The notes below the pieces were generated by a model, which saw nothing but the letters and a program-made list of their open reading frames with translations, was not told the origin of the DNA and made no database searches. The position numbers and the translations under genes are program-made. This document shows, piece by piece, positions 1 to 12,000 of a DNA stretch of 64,000 nucleotides. Origin of the DNA: Liquidambar formosana (taxonomy: Eukaryota; Streptophyta; Magnoliopsida; Saxifragales; Altingiaceae); contig JBBPBK010000112.1 in NCBI GenBank assembly GCA_039720395.1, positions 217,791-281,790 on the forward strand, given 5' to 3'. Positions within the stretch are counted from its first letter, which is position 1. The number at the start of each line of letters is the position of its first letter.

Positions 1-1029
1 TAAATCAAAGTCTTAATCACACACAAATCAACAGTTATCATCACAAGACAGCATGCATATCATTCATTCATTCATCCATACAATCTAGTAAATCAAAGAA
101 AAATAGAAAAAAGAAAGGGGGAGAGGAGAAAACCTAGGATACTTAGTATCCTAGGGCGGACTTGAACATCACGAAGAGCGCCTACGTACCATGTATGGAA
201 ATACATGGATCAAAGTCCACGTAGTTCGAAAGGGAATAGGGTTATAACCTAATCAAGGCCTATGGTAAACCCTAAGTTTCCTTTCAAGTAAAACATGGTA
301 ATTTTCCAAAAAATGAATGATTCTCAAAAGGTCTTTAGTAAAATATGGAATTTTGATAAAAGATGGAAACTTTGATTTAAAAGGTATTCTTTATTGAAAG
401 GAAACTATAGAATCTACCATACCCCTCTATTAGGAAACAACCCTAGGGGGGGGGAGAAAGGGAAAGTTTCAAAGGAAGGAAAGAAGGGTGAATTGGGGCA
501 CCCTCACACCCTACTTACCTTAAGCAAAAGCAACCTGTCAAAGTAACCACCCTATTGCATAGGGTAATTACCTTATTTGTAAGATTTCATCTCACAATAG
601 CCAAAATAACCACCCCACATTGGTGGGGTAGTTGCACCTGTTGTACCTGTCAAAGCACCTGCAATTTCCATGCAAAACATACCAAAATACCAACCAAACA
701 AGCTAGATTCCAAATCAAGCCATTATCATGCCCAAACATGGGCTAACACATGCTCAAAATATCATATCAAGGACAACTAACAGATCTGGACAGAATTGAA
801 ACAAGGTTTAAAATCAACCCCAAGTCATGCAACAACATGAATCATAAGCTAACTAAAACCCTAATTCAACCCTACATGCAATGACATGCAAAAAACCCTA
901 AAATCAACTATATGAATGCTAGAAATATCATAGTTATCAAATATGCAGCACATATATATCAACTATGAAGAAAACACAAAGAAAAACCCTAAGCTATCAT
1001 GCTATATGCAACTTTCCTAACACAAGGAT

Positions 1030-1930
1030 GAATGAAACCCTAGAATCACAATTGTGCTCAAAATCACATAAAATAACTCTAAATCATGCAAAACTCATTG
1101 TGGACATCATTCTAATCATGCATATTAATCAATAGAAGCATCAACACATGATAAAAACACAAGCTTGCACATGAAATATAGCTATTCTAAGTAAAAACCT
1201 AATTTCAGCACAAGAGAAACCCTAGAATTGCAAACATGCATTAAATCACATGGAACAGCATCCTAGCATACTAAACAGCCCATAAACATTATCCTAACCA
1301 TGCATACTAACTAATAGAAGTAGCAAAACACAATAAAAACACAAGCTTCAATATGCAAAAGTGTTATTTCATGTAGAAAACCAATTTCAGCACTAAGGAA
1401 ACCCTAAAGTCCCAAACATGCAGTAAATCACATGGAATAGCATCCTAGCATACTAAACAGCCCACAAACATTATCCTAAACATGCATACTAACTAATAGA
1501 AGTAGCAAAACACAATAAAAACACAAGCTTTAATATGCAAAAGAGTTATTTCATGCAGAAAACCATTTTCAGCACTAACGAAACCCTAAAGTCCCAAACA
1601 TGCAGTAAATCACATGGAATATCATCCTAGCATACTAAACAGCCCATGAATATGATCCTAAACATGCATACTAACTAATAGAAGTAGCAAAACACAATAA
1701 AAATACAAGCTTTAACATGAAATAATGACTATTCCATGTAAAACCCTAGAAAAGACTCTAAAAAACCCTAAAAACACAAAGACTCATAGAATGACATTAT
1801 ATCATGCAAAACCTGCCATAGACAATATCCTAATCATACATTCTAAGCATTAGAATCATCCACACATGATAAAACAATAAGCTTTAAACATGAAATAATG
1901 CAAAGCTATGTAAAAAACCCTAGTTTGAAT
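1030..1930. repeat. Tandem array of a roughly 181-bp unit inside LTR copy 1
   Basis: The phrase catcctagcatactaaacag recurs at about 1259, 1440 and 1621, a spacing of 181 bp. Three units are nearly identical (same actaactaatagaagtagc and acacaagctt blocks). Flanking units near 1080-1250 and 1790-1920 are more diverged. The other LTR copies hold only one or two versions of this block, so the array expanded in this copy. Confidence 0.8.
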
Positions 1931-2220
1931 GAAAGAGAGAAAGGGGAAGAGGTTTACCTATGGTGGCTGCTGTAGAGAGTCCTCCTCTTCCTATTGTACT
2001 GCTGAAAATTCCTTCCTTCAAGCCTTCAAGCCCAACTCCAGCCCTCCTTCAAGCTTTCTCTCACACTCTCTCACTCAAAGTTTAGGTTAAACTACCCTAA
2101 GGATGGCTGCCATAGCCTCCAAGTGTCACACATGCCTCACACTTCAGAAATTGCCTCCTAAGTGCCTCTAAGTGCCTCCAAGTGCCTCCAAGTGCCTCCC
2201 CTATTGCTGAAGTATAAGGG

Positions 2221-2230
2221 GGTATTTATA
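2221..2230 (-). promoter_or_regulatory. TATA box of LTR copy 1
   Basis: The minus strand reads TATAAATACC. It lies about 190 bp downstream (LTR sense) of the GC-rich dyad at 2416-2500. It is equivalent to the TATA boxes at 4748 and 15982 in the other two copies. Confidence 0.5.
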
Positions 2231-2415
2231 GGGATTGAGGGAAAACCCTCAATGGTTGGGATTAAAACCCTAGGGATTGATCCAAGGGCTCTTAGAGGTT
2301 CCCTTGGGGCTCAAGTAGGTCAAATAAGGCTGAAATTAGGGTTAAATGGCGGCTAAAGGCGAGCAAATCCGAGAAAATAGGATGGGAGCCGCGTCAAGGC
2401 TCAAAATAGGAAAGT

Positions 2416-2500
2416 GGCTCGGGTGACCACCTGGGGCTGGGCGGCTAGCAGCCTGGGCCCAGGCGGCTAGCCATCCAGGCCTGGGTGGTCACCCGAGGCC
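2416..2500. promoter_or_regulatory. GC-rich dyad upstream of the LTR TATA box
   Basis: A perfect 14-bp inverted repeat (ctcgggtgaccacc at 2418-2431 and ggtggtcacccgag at 2484-2497) encloses two copies of ggcggctagc. It stands out in AT-rich DNA. Related dyads occur at 6933-6970, 12537-12620 and 15755-15795. Confidence 0.6.
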
Positions 2501-4747
2501 ATGTCAGCTTCAGCCCAAATTTGACCCCTTCGACTTCCAAATGTGTTTCAGGGCCCAAATCAACTCCGATTTTGACGAAACGAAAGCCAAAACGACCGTG
2601 TTTCGAAGGGGAATGTAATTTGAGTCACTTGAGGGAAAGAAACCCTAGCCATGGCTGCATGGTTGGGCCCTACAAAGGTGGTTAACCGCTATGCCTCACC
2701 ATCGCTTAGCTTAGGTATGCACATAGGGTCGCACCGAATGCTCTCTAATTTGAAATTCAACCTCCCTAAACACATTTGGGGATGAAATTAAGACCAATCA
2801 AGGTCAAATGAGTAGTCATAGAGTGAAAATCATGAACCAATTCGGGCTATCCCGAAGTAGGTCTCTTAGCCAACCTGAGCCTTGCTGAGCCATTCTAATC
2901 CCGAACCTTCAATTCATCGAATCGAACCCACAAATACCTCAAATACAACCATATGAACTCCAGTTGGCAACTTGGAGATCATTTCAAGGTCAAATGGAAA
3001 GTTTGTGATCAAAAAGACGATTATGCCCCTCAAGTCACAAAAGTTCTTATTAACCTTCAAGATCAACTCCAAATCGAACCAAAATTCATACACACCATCC
3101 TTAGGACCCTGGAAACTCAATGCAAAAGACTAGACTCAAAAAGACACATGCAATGACAAACCCTAGCTAAGGTGACAAAAATGGGGTGTGACATCTGCCA
3201 CGACAGTGTTTGGAAATAACCCAACCAATCTCTTAAAGAGAATGGCCCAGGGAGTTCAACTCAGCACAGACAGAAGTGCTGGGGCTTGTATAGATTAATG
3301 GTAGTAGGAGATAGAAAATTCAAGTGCTCGAGCAGCCACATTTGCAATAAAAAGGGGTTACCTCCTAAAGGCACTTTAAGGTTGCCATGAACCTCATCTA
3401 AACCATTCAAGGTTTCAGCTAATACCAAGGGAATGATGTTATGTCGCTTGAGAAGAGGGGCAATCAACTCACATATTTGAATAGGGGCTTGAAGAGTGCC
3501 AGTGGAGATGAGAAAGCGACCAATTAAACAAAAAGCGAGTGTACGCTGAATCTAAGGGGTGAAAGTCAGAGTACCTTCGCTATCATGAGCCAAGAATGAG
3601 GTTGCTAACTTCATTAAGTCCACTATATGATCCTTTACAAAGATTGTTACATCCCTCTGAGGAATGCCAAGAAAGTCTGAGAAAGAATCAAGGTAATCCG
3701 AGCGAGGTGTAGGAAGGACAAATTGCCCTGCGGGTGAAACTCCAAACAAAGCACAGAATTCTTCCATGGTTGGGCATAGTTCTTCATAATTGGATTGAAA
3801 GACATGGATTTAAGGATCCTAGAAATATGTAGCAGCAGTGAGGAGAGTCGTCTCAAGCTTCATATACCTTATAGAGAGCAATGGTTCTAAACCGAAGCGC
3901 CTAAACTCAGTTTTGTCTTTGACAGCCATGACTGCCAAAAACCCTCTTAAGAATTCATCCAAGGTGTCACACCCCATTTTTGCACCACCTTACTAGGGCT
4001 CATCATTTCATGCATGTTTTTGTTTTGTTTTTGAGTCTAGTCACTTGCATTAGTTTTCTAGAGTCACAAGGACAATGGATATGAATTTTGGTTCAAATTG
4101 GAGTTGATCTTGAGGGATAATAAGAGCTTTTGTGACTTGAGGGGCATAATCGTCTTTTAAGTCCCAAACTTTTCATTTGACCTTGGAATGATCTCCAAAT
4201 TGTCAATTGGAGTTCATATGGATGCATAAGAGGTATTTTTAGTGTCAATTTGGTAAGTCAATGGCTCGGGATTAAAATGGCTCGATGTAGTTCAAGTTGG
4301 TTAATTGACCCTTCCTTGGGTTAGCTCTAATTGACTCACAATTACCAACCAAATCTTTTCAAATTGACTTTCATTAGTCATCATTTTGTACCGGTTGTCA
4401 TCTTAAGTCCCGTGGCCCTGATGATGATTTTAGTGTGGTTATTTACGGATTATCCTTGAAGAATTAGTGCGAATCACAGCATGAGATTTTTGGTTAAAAT
4501 GAAAAGAAAATTATTTTATTAAATTAGCCATTTTTATCATGACACTAACACGTGTACGTATGTGATGAGTGTGTGTACGCACATTCGATACATGTGCATG
4601 CGTGTTAGCGGTCAGTCTCCCAATTTTTATAAAAGACAATTTCCTTTTCCTATTCAGATTAGAAGTCTTTTATCATTATAAAATACCTTTTGATTATTCT
4701 CCAAAGAAACCTAGTCCAGGAAGGAAAGGGAAACTCCAGATTTCAGC

Positions 4748-4755
4748 TATAAATA
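4748..4755 (+). promoter_or_regulatory. TATA box of solo LTR copy 2
   Basis: TATAAATA about 785 bp into the LTR, followed by a T-rich leader. It is at the position equivalent to the TATA boxes of copies 1 and 3. Confidence 0.5.
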
Positions 4756-5984
4756 CTCTCTTAATGTCTTTAAACAAGGAAAAGGAGAAGAGGGTTTGGA
4801 GGGAGTGAAATTCGTCATAATTCAGCAGCAGATTTTCTGAAAACCAGCAGTCGTATTTTAATCATAACTTTTTCATCCAAAGTCAGAATTTGATGAAATT
4901 GGTCTTGTTAGAAAGATAATTCAATTCTCTACAACTTTGTATTTCACAAGCTTTGTCCAAATCCAACGTTTTCATACCCAAAAACGCGATTGAAGTTGCT
5001 GCTACTGCAAAGTGACGAGAATCACTTTTTCTTTTCTCTTGTTCTCTTTTTGTTTTCTATTTCTTTTCAAAGTTGAGTGAGTTTTGATCTCTTTGCTGTG
5101 ATACCACTTTGACAAAGAGGAGGATTCGTGTTGGTTTGATTCACTCTAAAGACCTGAGGAGCCACGAACAATTACAAACACAAGGGGAGCCACTTCCTAA
5201 GGTATTCTCCTTCTCTATTCAAGCTTAAACTAGGTTCTCATATGGGTTAGGCTTATTGCATGTTAAAGGTGACTTTTTTATCATGTATTAACACTCTAGC
5301 TAGTTAATATACATGGAATATCTATTTTTTATCTACTGTTTAGCATGCTTTAGGGCTGTCCTTTAGGTTTTTAATGCATAGTTATGATTCTTGTGCTCCT
5401 GTTTGTCCTTGTGCTAGGATTAGTGTCATTGCATGTTAGAGTTAGGATTTTCATCATGTTATATTGCTTTAGTTAGTTAATATGCATGATTTAATTTCTG
5501 TTTAGTTTGGTTAGTTAATATGCATGATTTAATTTCTGTTTAGTTTGGTTTTAGCATGATTAAAGTATGTTTTGTATGTTTTTAAGCATATTTGTGAGTT
5601 TAGGGTTTTAGAGTCATTGTTTCGTGTTTGTTTTCATATAGCATGATAAAGTAGACTTTTTTTATTTGGTTTTTCTTCGTGTTTGCTGTATATGTTTTTC
5701 ATATGGAGTAAACATGATAGTTTTGCATGCATGTTAGTATGTTTTAGGGTTTTTATGCATGATATGGTTCTAGGAATATGTTAGGACTTATTATTGTTCG
5801 CTGTGTTGCTGTTAGCATGCTTAGTGGATGATTTTTAGGCCATAATACTATTCTGTCCAGATTTGCATGTTAGTGTTTTTGCATGGTTTTGAGCACTTGT
5901 AAGGGTGCAAATAGGTGTGGTATTTGTCCTATGGCAAATAGGGCTGCTTATGTCTGAAATGGCTAAATGCTTGGAGCTAATTGC

Positions 5985-5996
5985 GCTCAGGTAAGT
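5985..5996 (+). other. Conserved splice-donor-like site in the LTR leader
   Basis: The context gcgctcagGTAAGTggg fits the plant 5' splice-site consensus. It is repeated in copy 3 near 17232-17243 and, on the minus strand with AAG instead of CAG, in copy 1 near 513-522. Conservation among three diverged copies suggests a function in leader splicing. This is inference. Confidence 0.4.
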
Positions 5997-6837
5997 GGGT
6001 GTGAAGGTGCCCCAATTCACCTTTCTTCTTAACTCATTCTCTTCTCCCTATCTAGGGTTAATTTTTAATACAAGTCCTATGGTTTAATTAGAGGTTTCCT
6101 TAACCAACAAAATTCTGGTTTTTATTAAAGTTTCCATTTTGTGGATTTCTTTCCTAAAATCAAACTTTCTATCAAATTCAACTCTTTTGATCAAATAAGG
6201 AAACCTAGGGTTTTAACCATAGGTTTATATTAGGTCTTAACCCTAATTCTAATCGAACTACGTGGACTTTGATCCATGTATTTCGTTGCATGGTACGTAG
6301 GCGCTCTTCGTGAGGCTCAAGTCCGTTCTAGGATCCAAGCATCCTAGGTTTATTTATGTTTTCTTTTCTTCTTTTTATTTTCTGTTTTTATTTGCTTATT
6401 ATGCATGGATGGATGAATGAAATATATGATATGCATGCAATTCTTGTGATGATATACATGCTGATTTTTGTATGGAAAGACTTTAATTTAGCCCAAATGA
6501 ACTGAGAGACCGAAAGGGTGACATGGGTGCCTATAGGCTTTGCCTAGAACCTTCCCATGTCATAACTTAGCCTCCGAATCCCCGATTTCTTTGGTTTTCA
6601 AAAGATTGGTTTTTGCCTTTCCTTTTTTATGGAGTCATTCAAATTGTTTTCCTAAAACAAACTATTTTTAGGGTTTTCCTTGTTTCCTTTAAAAAATAAG
6701 GTGGGGACTCCTTTCCTTTTTCTTTTTCAAACCCACTTTCTTTTCAATCCCTCGTGGGCCCAATTTCCGGGGTTCACACAAGGCTTCCATAATTATTTTC
6801 AATGAAAATAAGTGAGTTAGAAGGCTTCCCTCATGTG

Positions 6838-6845
6838 CTTTTATA
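6838..6845 (-). promoter_or_regulatory. TATA box upstream of the DUF7745-like ORF
   Basis: The minus strand reads TATAAAAG about 50 bp upstream of the proposed ATG at 6790. This would give a very short 5' UTR. A GC-rich dyad lies a further 88 bp upstream. Confidence 0.4.
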
Positions 6846-6932
6846 GGGAAAAGGTCACAAATTCGAGTCCTAGAAGGAGTAGAATCGTCAAAATAGCAAA
6901 AAACCCTAAAAAATCATGAAAAAACACGTCAA

Positions 6933-6970
6933 CCTCGGGTAACCGTCCGGGGCCAGATGGTCACCCGAGG
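6933..6970. promoter_or_regulatory. GC-rich dyad upstream of the DUF7745-like ORF
   Basis: The arms cctcgggtaacc and ggtcacccgagg pair at 11 of 12 positions around gtccggggccagat. It resembles the dyads in LTR copy 1, in LTR copy 3 and upstream of the PMD gene. Confidence 0.55.
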
Positions 6971-7691
6971 CCCCCGCCTTGTTTTGCCTTGTTTCGCCTG
7001 GTTTTGCCTATTTTCGCTTTCGGATGGCCTTTTTAGGCCATTTTCACTCCTATAAGTTCACATTGACTCAAATTTTCATAAGAAGGGCACCACAACATCA
7101 TCATGATAGATTCAAAAAAGCACCACAAGTATCCATAATAAGGGTTAAAGAAGTTGGTTTAAGGTTATAATTACAAAACATAGCATGAAATGCAAGAAGA
7201 TAACCATTGTTTCATTGTTTTCACAATCCCAACAAGGAAGTAAATGAACTTAGCGAGTCCCAAAGCTTCTTTTGTAGCTCGGCCCAGCTCCGTCACGACC
7301 CCCACGAGGTGTTCTAGGAGGGCGCATTGACGGTGGCGGCTGCATAGACAAAGTCCATTGCAAAGAAGCTAAGTATAAGAATAGGGTTCGTTGAAAACCT
7401 CAAATGAAAACTTTAAATAGGTTGAACAATTACTATGACATTCAGACAGGCTTCCGCAATGGATTTGGCTAAGCTCATCCTCACAGGGTCACGCCTCAAG
7501 CCCTCATTAAGATCAATGAACTCTTGGGCATATGCCGCAGGCACCTAGGATAATCAATAAGATTAAATTGAAGGTAATACTGAAAGAAAGAAAGAAATAC
7601 CCATAAAAAGAACTCACATATTCTCAATTTGGGTCGATCCTAGGGGATTCATCAAATGCGGGATGGGTGATGGCGGTCTTGACAAAGTCCG

Positions 7692-10026
7692 TGTCACGCC
7701 CCAAAAATAGCCTTACTTAAGCCTAATGTGGCGATAACAGTTCAAAAACCTTACCTATACATTCATGAAGCGAAGTCATTCTGATAATATTACATAACTT
7801 AGCACAAAACATTATTGTTCGATATTACATAACATAAAAGTTCCAAATTACATTCTTTAAATAAAGCAAAATAAATACTAATTCTAAATAGCAAGCTCCT
7901 TCTCCCATGTTTTCCTCAACTGCTCACAAATTTCCAGATCTTGAAAAATTTTTTATTAATAAAAGGGTGAGCAAACCACAGCTCGGTGAGATAATTCCTC
8001 TTTGAACAACCAACATGAGTCTAATATGATTTATCATGCATAGGCAAGTATTTTGTAATATTCATGAGTTAATAATGCCTTTCTCGCATATAAAAATTTT
8101 CGCACATACCTGTGCCTCTATTGCCTCTCGCAACCTGCAAAACAAATAATCACAGTATACCTGTCTACTCATACAGGATACACTGTCTACGACCACAGCA
8201 CACACCTCTCATTATGTGTGTATACTACCCCACTGGCCTCTTGCCCTAAAAAATGGAGTAGCATATTAGTGCACTAACTGTCAGGCTTTCTCAACCCGGT
8301 CGTCTCATCTCAACATCTCAACATTTCAATCTCAATTACAAATATAAGCAACTTCACATAAACATTTCATACAATAGATTCATACATGTTATTACATGTA
8401 TTAATTATCACAGAGCTCAATATATGGATGATACTTTCATACATGTGTGCAAATTAACCTCAATAGTATGTCAACATCCATTCCCGTTATAGAATATGAA
8501 TATGCATGCTCATGCATTATCATTCATGTTATGTTCTACTACCATTAACAATCTAAGTCAAACTACTCAACATAAATCTTAATGCCAGATATTCAATTTG
8601 GGATAATTTGAAATTTTCATAAACTTAGAGGCTATATTGCAAATACAAAAATTATGAGGACTATGATGACATCATAGAAATATTAATAAAAAGTCCCTAA
8701 AGTGTTTTACTTCTCACCAATATCTCATAGGTTCAAACAGAACTCAATTTGGAATCCATTTGACCTATTTTTAGTACGTAGGGTATAATAGTCATTTTAC
8801 AAGTGAATAAAATAATGCTCAAAATAAAAATATTCATTTTGCCTCACAATATCCTCATATAGATTTTGTTGATATGAATCCAATGTTTCAAATGGTAACT
8901 TAATCGGAATCCAATACACTTTGTTTAAGGTAGTCAAAGTTTGAAAACAAACTACATAAAAGGGTTATAATATCCTAATTTTTGAAACCCACGTTATCAC
9001 AATCAAATGGTTACAAAATTGTAAATATAGGTTTCTAGTATTTTTATATGATTTTAAAAAATATTTTTAGCTCCAAAGGTCCACGTGGCCTATGGTACAC
9101 CCTGCCACACCTAACCAACCTGCACATCTTCTTCCCCGTGCAACTACAAAAACCAGTGCTGTTCACATTTTTTTTTCAACTAATTATCCAAACTGTAAAA
9201 ATTCATAACTAATTCATTTCTTAACCTTTTTCGATGATTTAAAAGCCCATTTTGTTTAATTTGTCATGTAGAATATTATAAAAATATCAGAAAAATTAAA
9301 TGAGTTACGAATTCATACAATTTTTTATATTTTTGTTTCAGGTTGTCCTATTTATTTCTCACAACCTACATAGTATTAAAGGCTAAGATTTATACAAAAG
9401 CTTCTCTATAGTATCATAAAACTATGGTAAAAATTTCATGAAGTTTCATTTACTGTGCATAGAGAACCAATCAAACAAAGTATGAGGGAAGCCATTGATG
9501 CTTCTTTGAAGCTCCAAAAATTATCCAAACATCAATCAATCCTCATGAAAATTTTAGAACCTATCCTATATCATTTAAAGAAGAAAAATCGCACCTTAGG
9601 TTTGTAGAAAAATGTTTTGAAACTTTCTTGGTTTGAGCTCCCTTTTTTCTCCTTGTTTCTTTCTCTCTATTTCTCTCTTTTGTTGCACTCTCTTAGCAGC
9701 CCAAAATAGCACGAAAATGAGCTGAAAATTAGCCCTTTTATACCCCCTCAAGTCAAAGGAAGTCTCCCCTCATTAATTTATGAAGATTCTTCTCTATCCC
9801 TTTGTCCCCAAGCAATCCATTTTCTTTTTCTCCAAGCAAATGTGGCTGATTTGTTGGTTTTGTTTTTTTTTGTTTTGCTTTTATTTTTCAGCAATTCATA
9901 AAATTTAGCCACCTATCCCCTCCCATGTAAGCAATGACCTCATCTTAAGGATTAATTACGTCATTAATCCTATTATAATAAGTTAGTAAATTTATAATTA
10001 GAGTGGCAAATATTTGGGTTATCACA
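7692..10026 (-). mobile_element. Solo LTR of a gypsy-type element inside PMD exon 5
   Basis: On the minus strand it runs from TGTGATAACCC at 10026 to GGGGCGTGACA at 7692 (2335 bp). The flanks are GTCCG (7687-7691) and GTTCG (10027-10031), a 5-bp duplication with one difference. Removing the LTR and one flank rejoins the PMD exon in frame. A minus-strand TATA box (TATAAAAG, 9742-9735) gives a U3 of about 285 bp. The ends resemble those of the full element at 27362-34154 but the body differs. Confidence 0.85.
9735..9742 (-). promoter_or_regulatory. TATA box of the solo LTR in PMD exon 5
   Basis: TATAAAAG on the minus strand in a TTTATACCCCCTC context, about 285 bp from the LTR start. Confidence 0.45.
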
Positions 10027-11689
10027 GTTCGACCCGCAGGACAAATCAATGGACCAATTAGGCTGAGGCAAGGGCAATGACCTATCCCCCTCTATTTCAT
10101 CTTTTTCAAAGCCAAGAATCACCCCTGAGCCCACTGTCGAGCTATGCCCTCTTGCTCGTCGACCCTGCAAGTGTTTATCTATCAAATAAAGTCTCTATCA
10201 AAAGAAAAGGTTAGGAAAGCGTCAAAAACTTACCCCTTGAGGAGGGAGACCTGTCACCCTGGGCCTCATCAGATATTGATGACAGAAAGTGTCGTACACA
10301 ATGTCAGGAGAAGTGAACTCCTCCGCATCCCAACCCCTCAAAGCATCCCACAACTGCTCCCCCTCCATCAAGTTAGCATGCCTCATGTTAAGTGGTGGAG
10401 GCATTGGAGCCATAGCTGCATTCACATCACCCATGATCTGTCGTAAGACTCGCTCCCCCAAGTACCAGTACCTACCCACGGGGCCTTCCAAAAGCATCCT
10501 CTTGCCAATCAGCATCAAACTAGAAATGCATCGCTTGGATAGCATTGGCACCCATATCTTCTAGGGATCCCATTCAATCTGTTCAAAAATCCAAAATGAG
10601 AAATCGAAAGTAAAAAGAAAAGAAAAGAATAGGGAGAGAATTTCACCATGTCAGCTATCAGGCTTGCTAGATAAGCTCTAGTATAGGCGTAATCATGCCG
10701 ATTCGCCGCTTAGAAGGATACATAAGTGGGAGAGTAATTCTTGAGGGTAGGCCATTCAATGGTTTCCTCAGCAAGGGATGGGCGACATAGGTTGAGGTAC
10801 TCATAGCACCAAACCTGTCAAGAGTTGAGAAAAGAGTCAAAAAAAGAAAGGAAAATATAAGAAAGAGTGAAAATAAATAAAAGGGAAGTAGCATTACCTC
10901 CCAAACAAAAGGCATCCCTCTAAAGTCCTTGGTAACACCGCGTGACATGTCACACATTGTGCGGTACATAGTGGCTAGAGCAGCCCCTCCCCAGTTGAAT
11001 TTCCTAATCTTGCCAACATCTTCCATGCTTGCAATAACAGCTAAAGGGGCTAGGTTGCCCGTACCAGCAAAGAATGTGCATGAGATCATGTAAAGAAGGA
11101 ATGCTCTTGTAATGCAATCGGGGCTCGGACCCTCGTTCTCCCTTTGCTTTGCAAATTTGTTGAAAAGCCAGGTGTGATGCACCACTTTCTTGATTACCTC
11201 AACTTCCATTCCAAGGTAAGCTAGGAGATAATCCTCATCTGTGGATGCCTCTTCATAAAATTCCAAGCTCTTACCCTTAATGCTCAAGCCCGTGATCATG
11301 GTAAAGTCCTTGGGGGTTAAAGTCATCTCCCCAAAACCGAAATGGAATGTGTTGGTGGTGTCCCACCATAGTTCAAACAAGGCTAGCAAGGCTTGCCTAT
11401 CACATTGATCATTCCACAAAGAATCTAGGAATGGACCAAAACCGGTCTTTTCGACATGGCTCTTGGCTATAGGTTGGAAGTTTTCCATGTTCCACCACCA
11501 TTCAATAAGTCCTTTGATAGAGGACCTAGTGCGCATGTCCTGAAAGTTGGGCTATAGCCGTTGAAAATACTTTAAGAGTTAGTTGAAAGAACATGGAAAT
11601 AATAAGCTTACATTAGCAATTGGTTTCAAATTGCTTTCTAAAAGATGTCAAGCAGTTGCTTTTATTCATGAAATAAATTGCTAAAGAGT

Positions 11690-12000
11690 GTTTATGAGTT
11701 TACTTGTTCATATGCCTTAAATTGGCAAGGATTGAACACTTTTTTATCACTTGGGCATTTTATCGAACACTTGGCAGGTGACACCTCCCAAGCCTTGAAA
11801 CAAAAGAATTTTGTATGATCAATCCTTGCTAAATCATAGCATATTACTCACTTGAGTGTTTACTTGTTGATATACATTGATTTGGTAAAGACTGAACATC
11901 TTTATTTCACTTGGGCATTTTATCGAACACTTGGTGGGTGGCATTTTTCAAGCTTTCAAATGAAAAGGATTTGTGTGTTCAATCCTTGCCAAATCAAGGG
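11690..12000. repeat. Two-copy tandem duplication in PMD intron 1
   Basis: Two blocks of roughly 150-165 bp (about 11695-11838 and 11860-12000) share cacttgggcattttatcgaa, cacttgg and caatccttgc in the same order. They occupy most of the intron between exons 1 and 2. Confidence 0.65.

Larger units (their letters stand above)
1..3193 (-). mobile_element. Gypsy-like LTR, copy 1 (truncated by the window start)
   Basis: Read on the minus strand this LTR begins TGTCACACCCCATTTTTG at 3193 and runs off the left edge of the window. Its sequence matches LTR copy 2 (3965-6778) and copy 3 (from 14361). For example, the stretch near 120-260 (cctacgtaccatg, ccacgtagttcgaa) is the reverse complement of 6245-6350. 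By comparison with copy 2 about 300 bp are missing. It carries a TATA box, a GC-rich dyad and a 181-bp repeat array. It truncates the DUF7745-like ORF at 3194. No purine tract lies beside 3194, so a solo LTR is plausible, but the second flank is outside the window. There is no coding sequence. Confidence 0.8.
3965..6778 (+). mobile_element. Solo LTR, gypsy-like copy 2 (TSD CAAGG)
   Basis: It starts TGTCACACCCCATTTTTG and ends GGGGTTCACA. It is flanked by the perfect 5-bp duplication CAAGG at 3960-3964 and 6779-6783. Nothing but one 2814-bp LTR lies between, so this is a solo LTR left by recombination. It is inserted in codon 3 of the DUF7745-like ORF on the other strand. A plus-strand TATA box (TATAAATA, 4748-4755) gives its orientation. 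Downstream are leader-like splice donors (AAG/GTATTC near 5200 and CAG/GTAAGT near 5990). It has no ORF of its own. Confidence 0.9.
3194..6790 (-). pseudogene. DUF7745-like ORF (gag-region type), split by a solo LTR and truncated by LTR copy 1
   Basis: I propose a start at 6790-6788 (ATG GAA G...), seven bases before the LTR insertion. The frame resumes at 3964 and reads LDEFLRGFLAV, then YEELCPTMEEFCALFGVS, VLPTPRSDYLDSFSDFLGIP, AFCLIGRFLISTGTL, IIPLVLAETLNGLDEV and FLLQMWLLEHLNFL. The TMEEFCALFG, PLVLAETLNGLD and LLLQMW-type blocks are the order I know from DUF7745 domains, which occur in plant gypsy-type gag regions and in related host genes. The assignment is from memory of the family, not from a search. 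There are in-frame stops near 3806-3816 (ATYF*DP*) and 3550. The ORF is cut at 3194 by LTR copy 1. A minus-strand TATA box (6845-6838) and a GC-rich dyad (6970-6933) lie just upstream, so this was probably a transcribed gene. The upstream neighbour on the same strand is the PMD pseudogene. Confidence 0.7.

Noticed and set aside
6810..6880. SINE upstream of the DUF7745-like ORF (B-box-like attcgagtcct)
   Set aside because: Box A is weak, no tail or target duplication is visible, and the region is better explained as promoter and 5' UTR.
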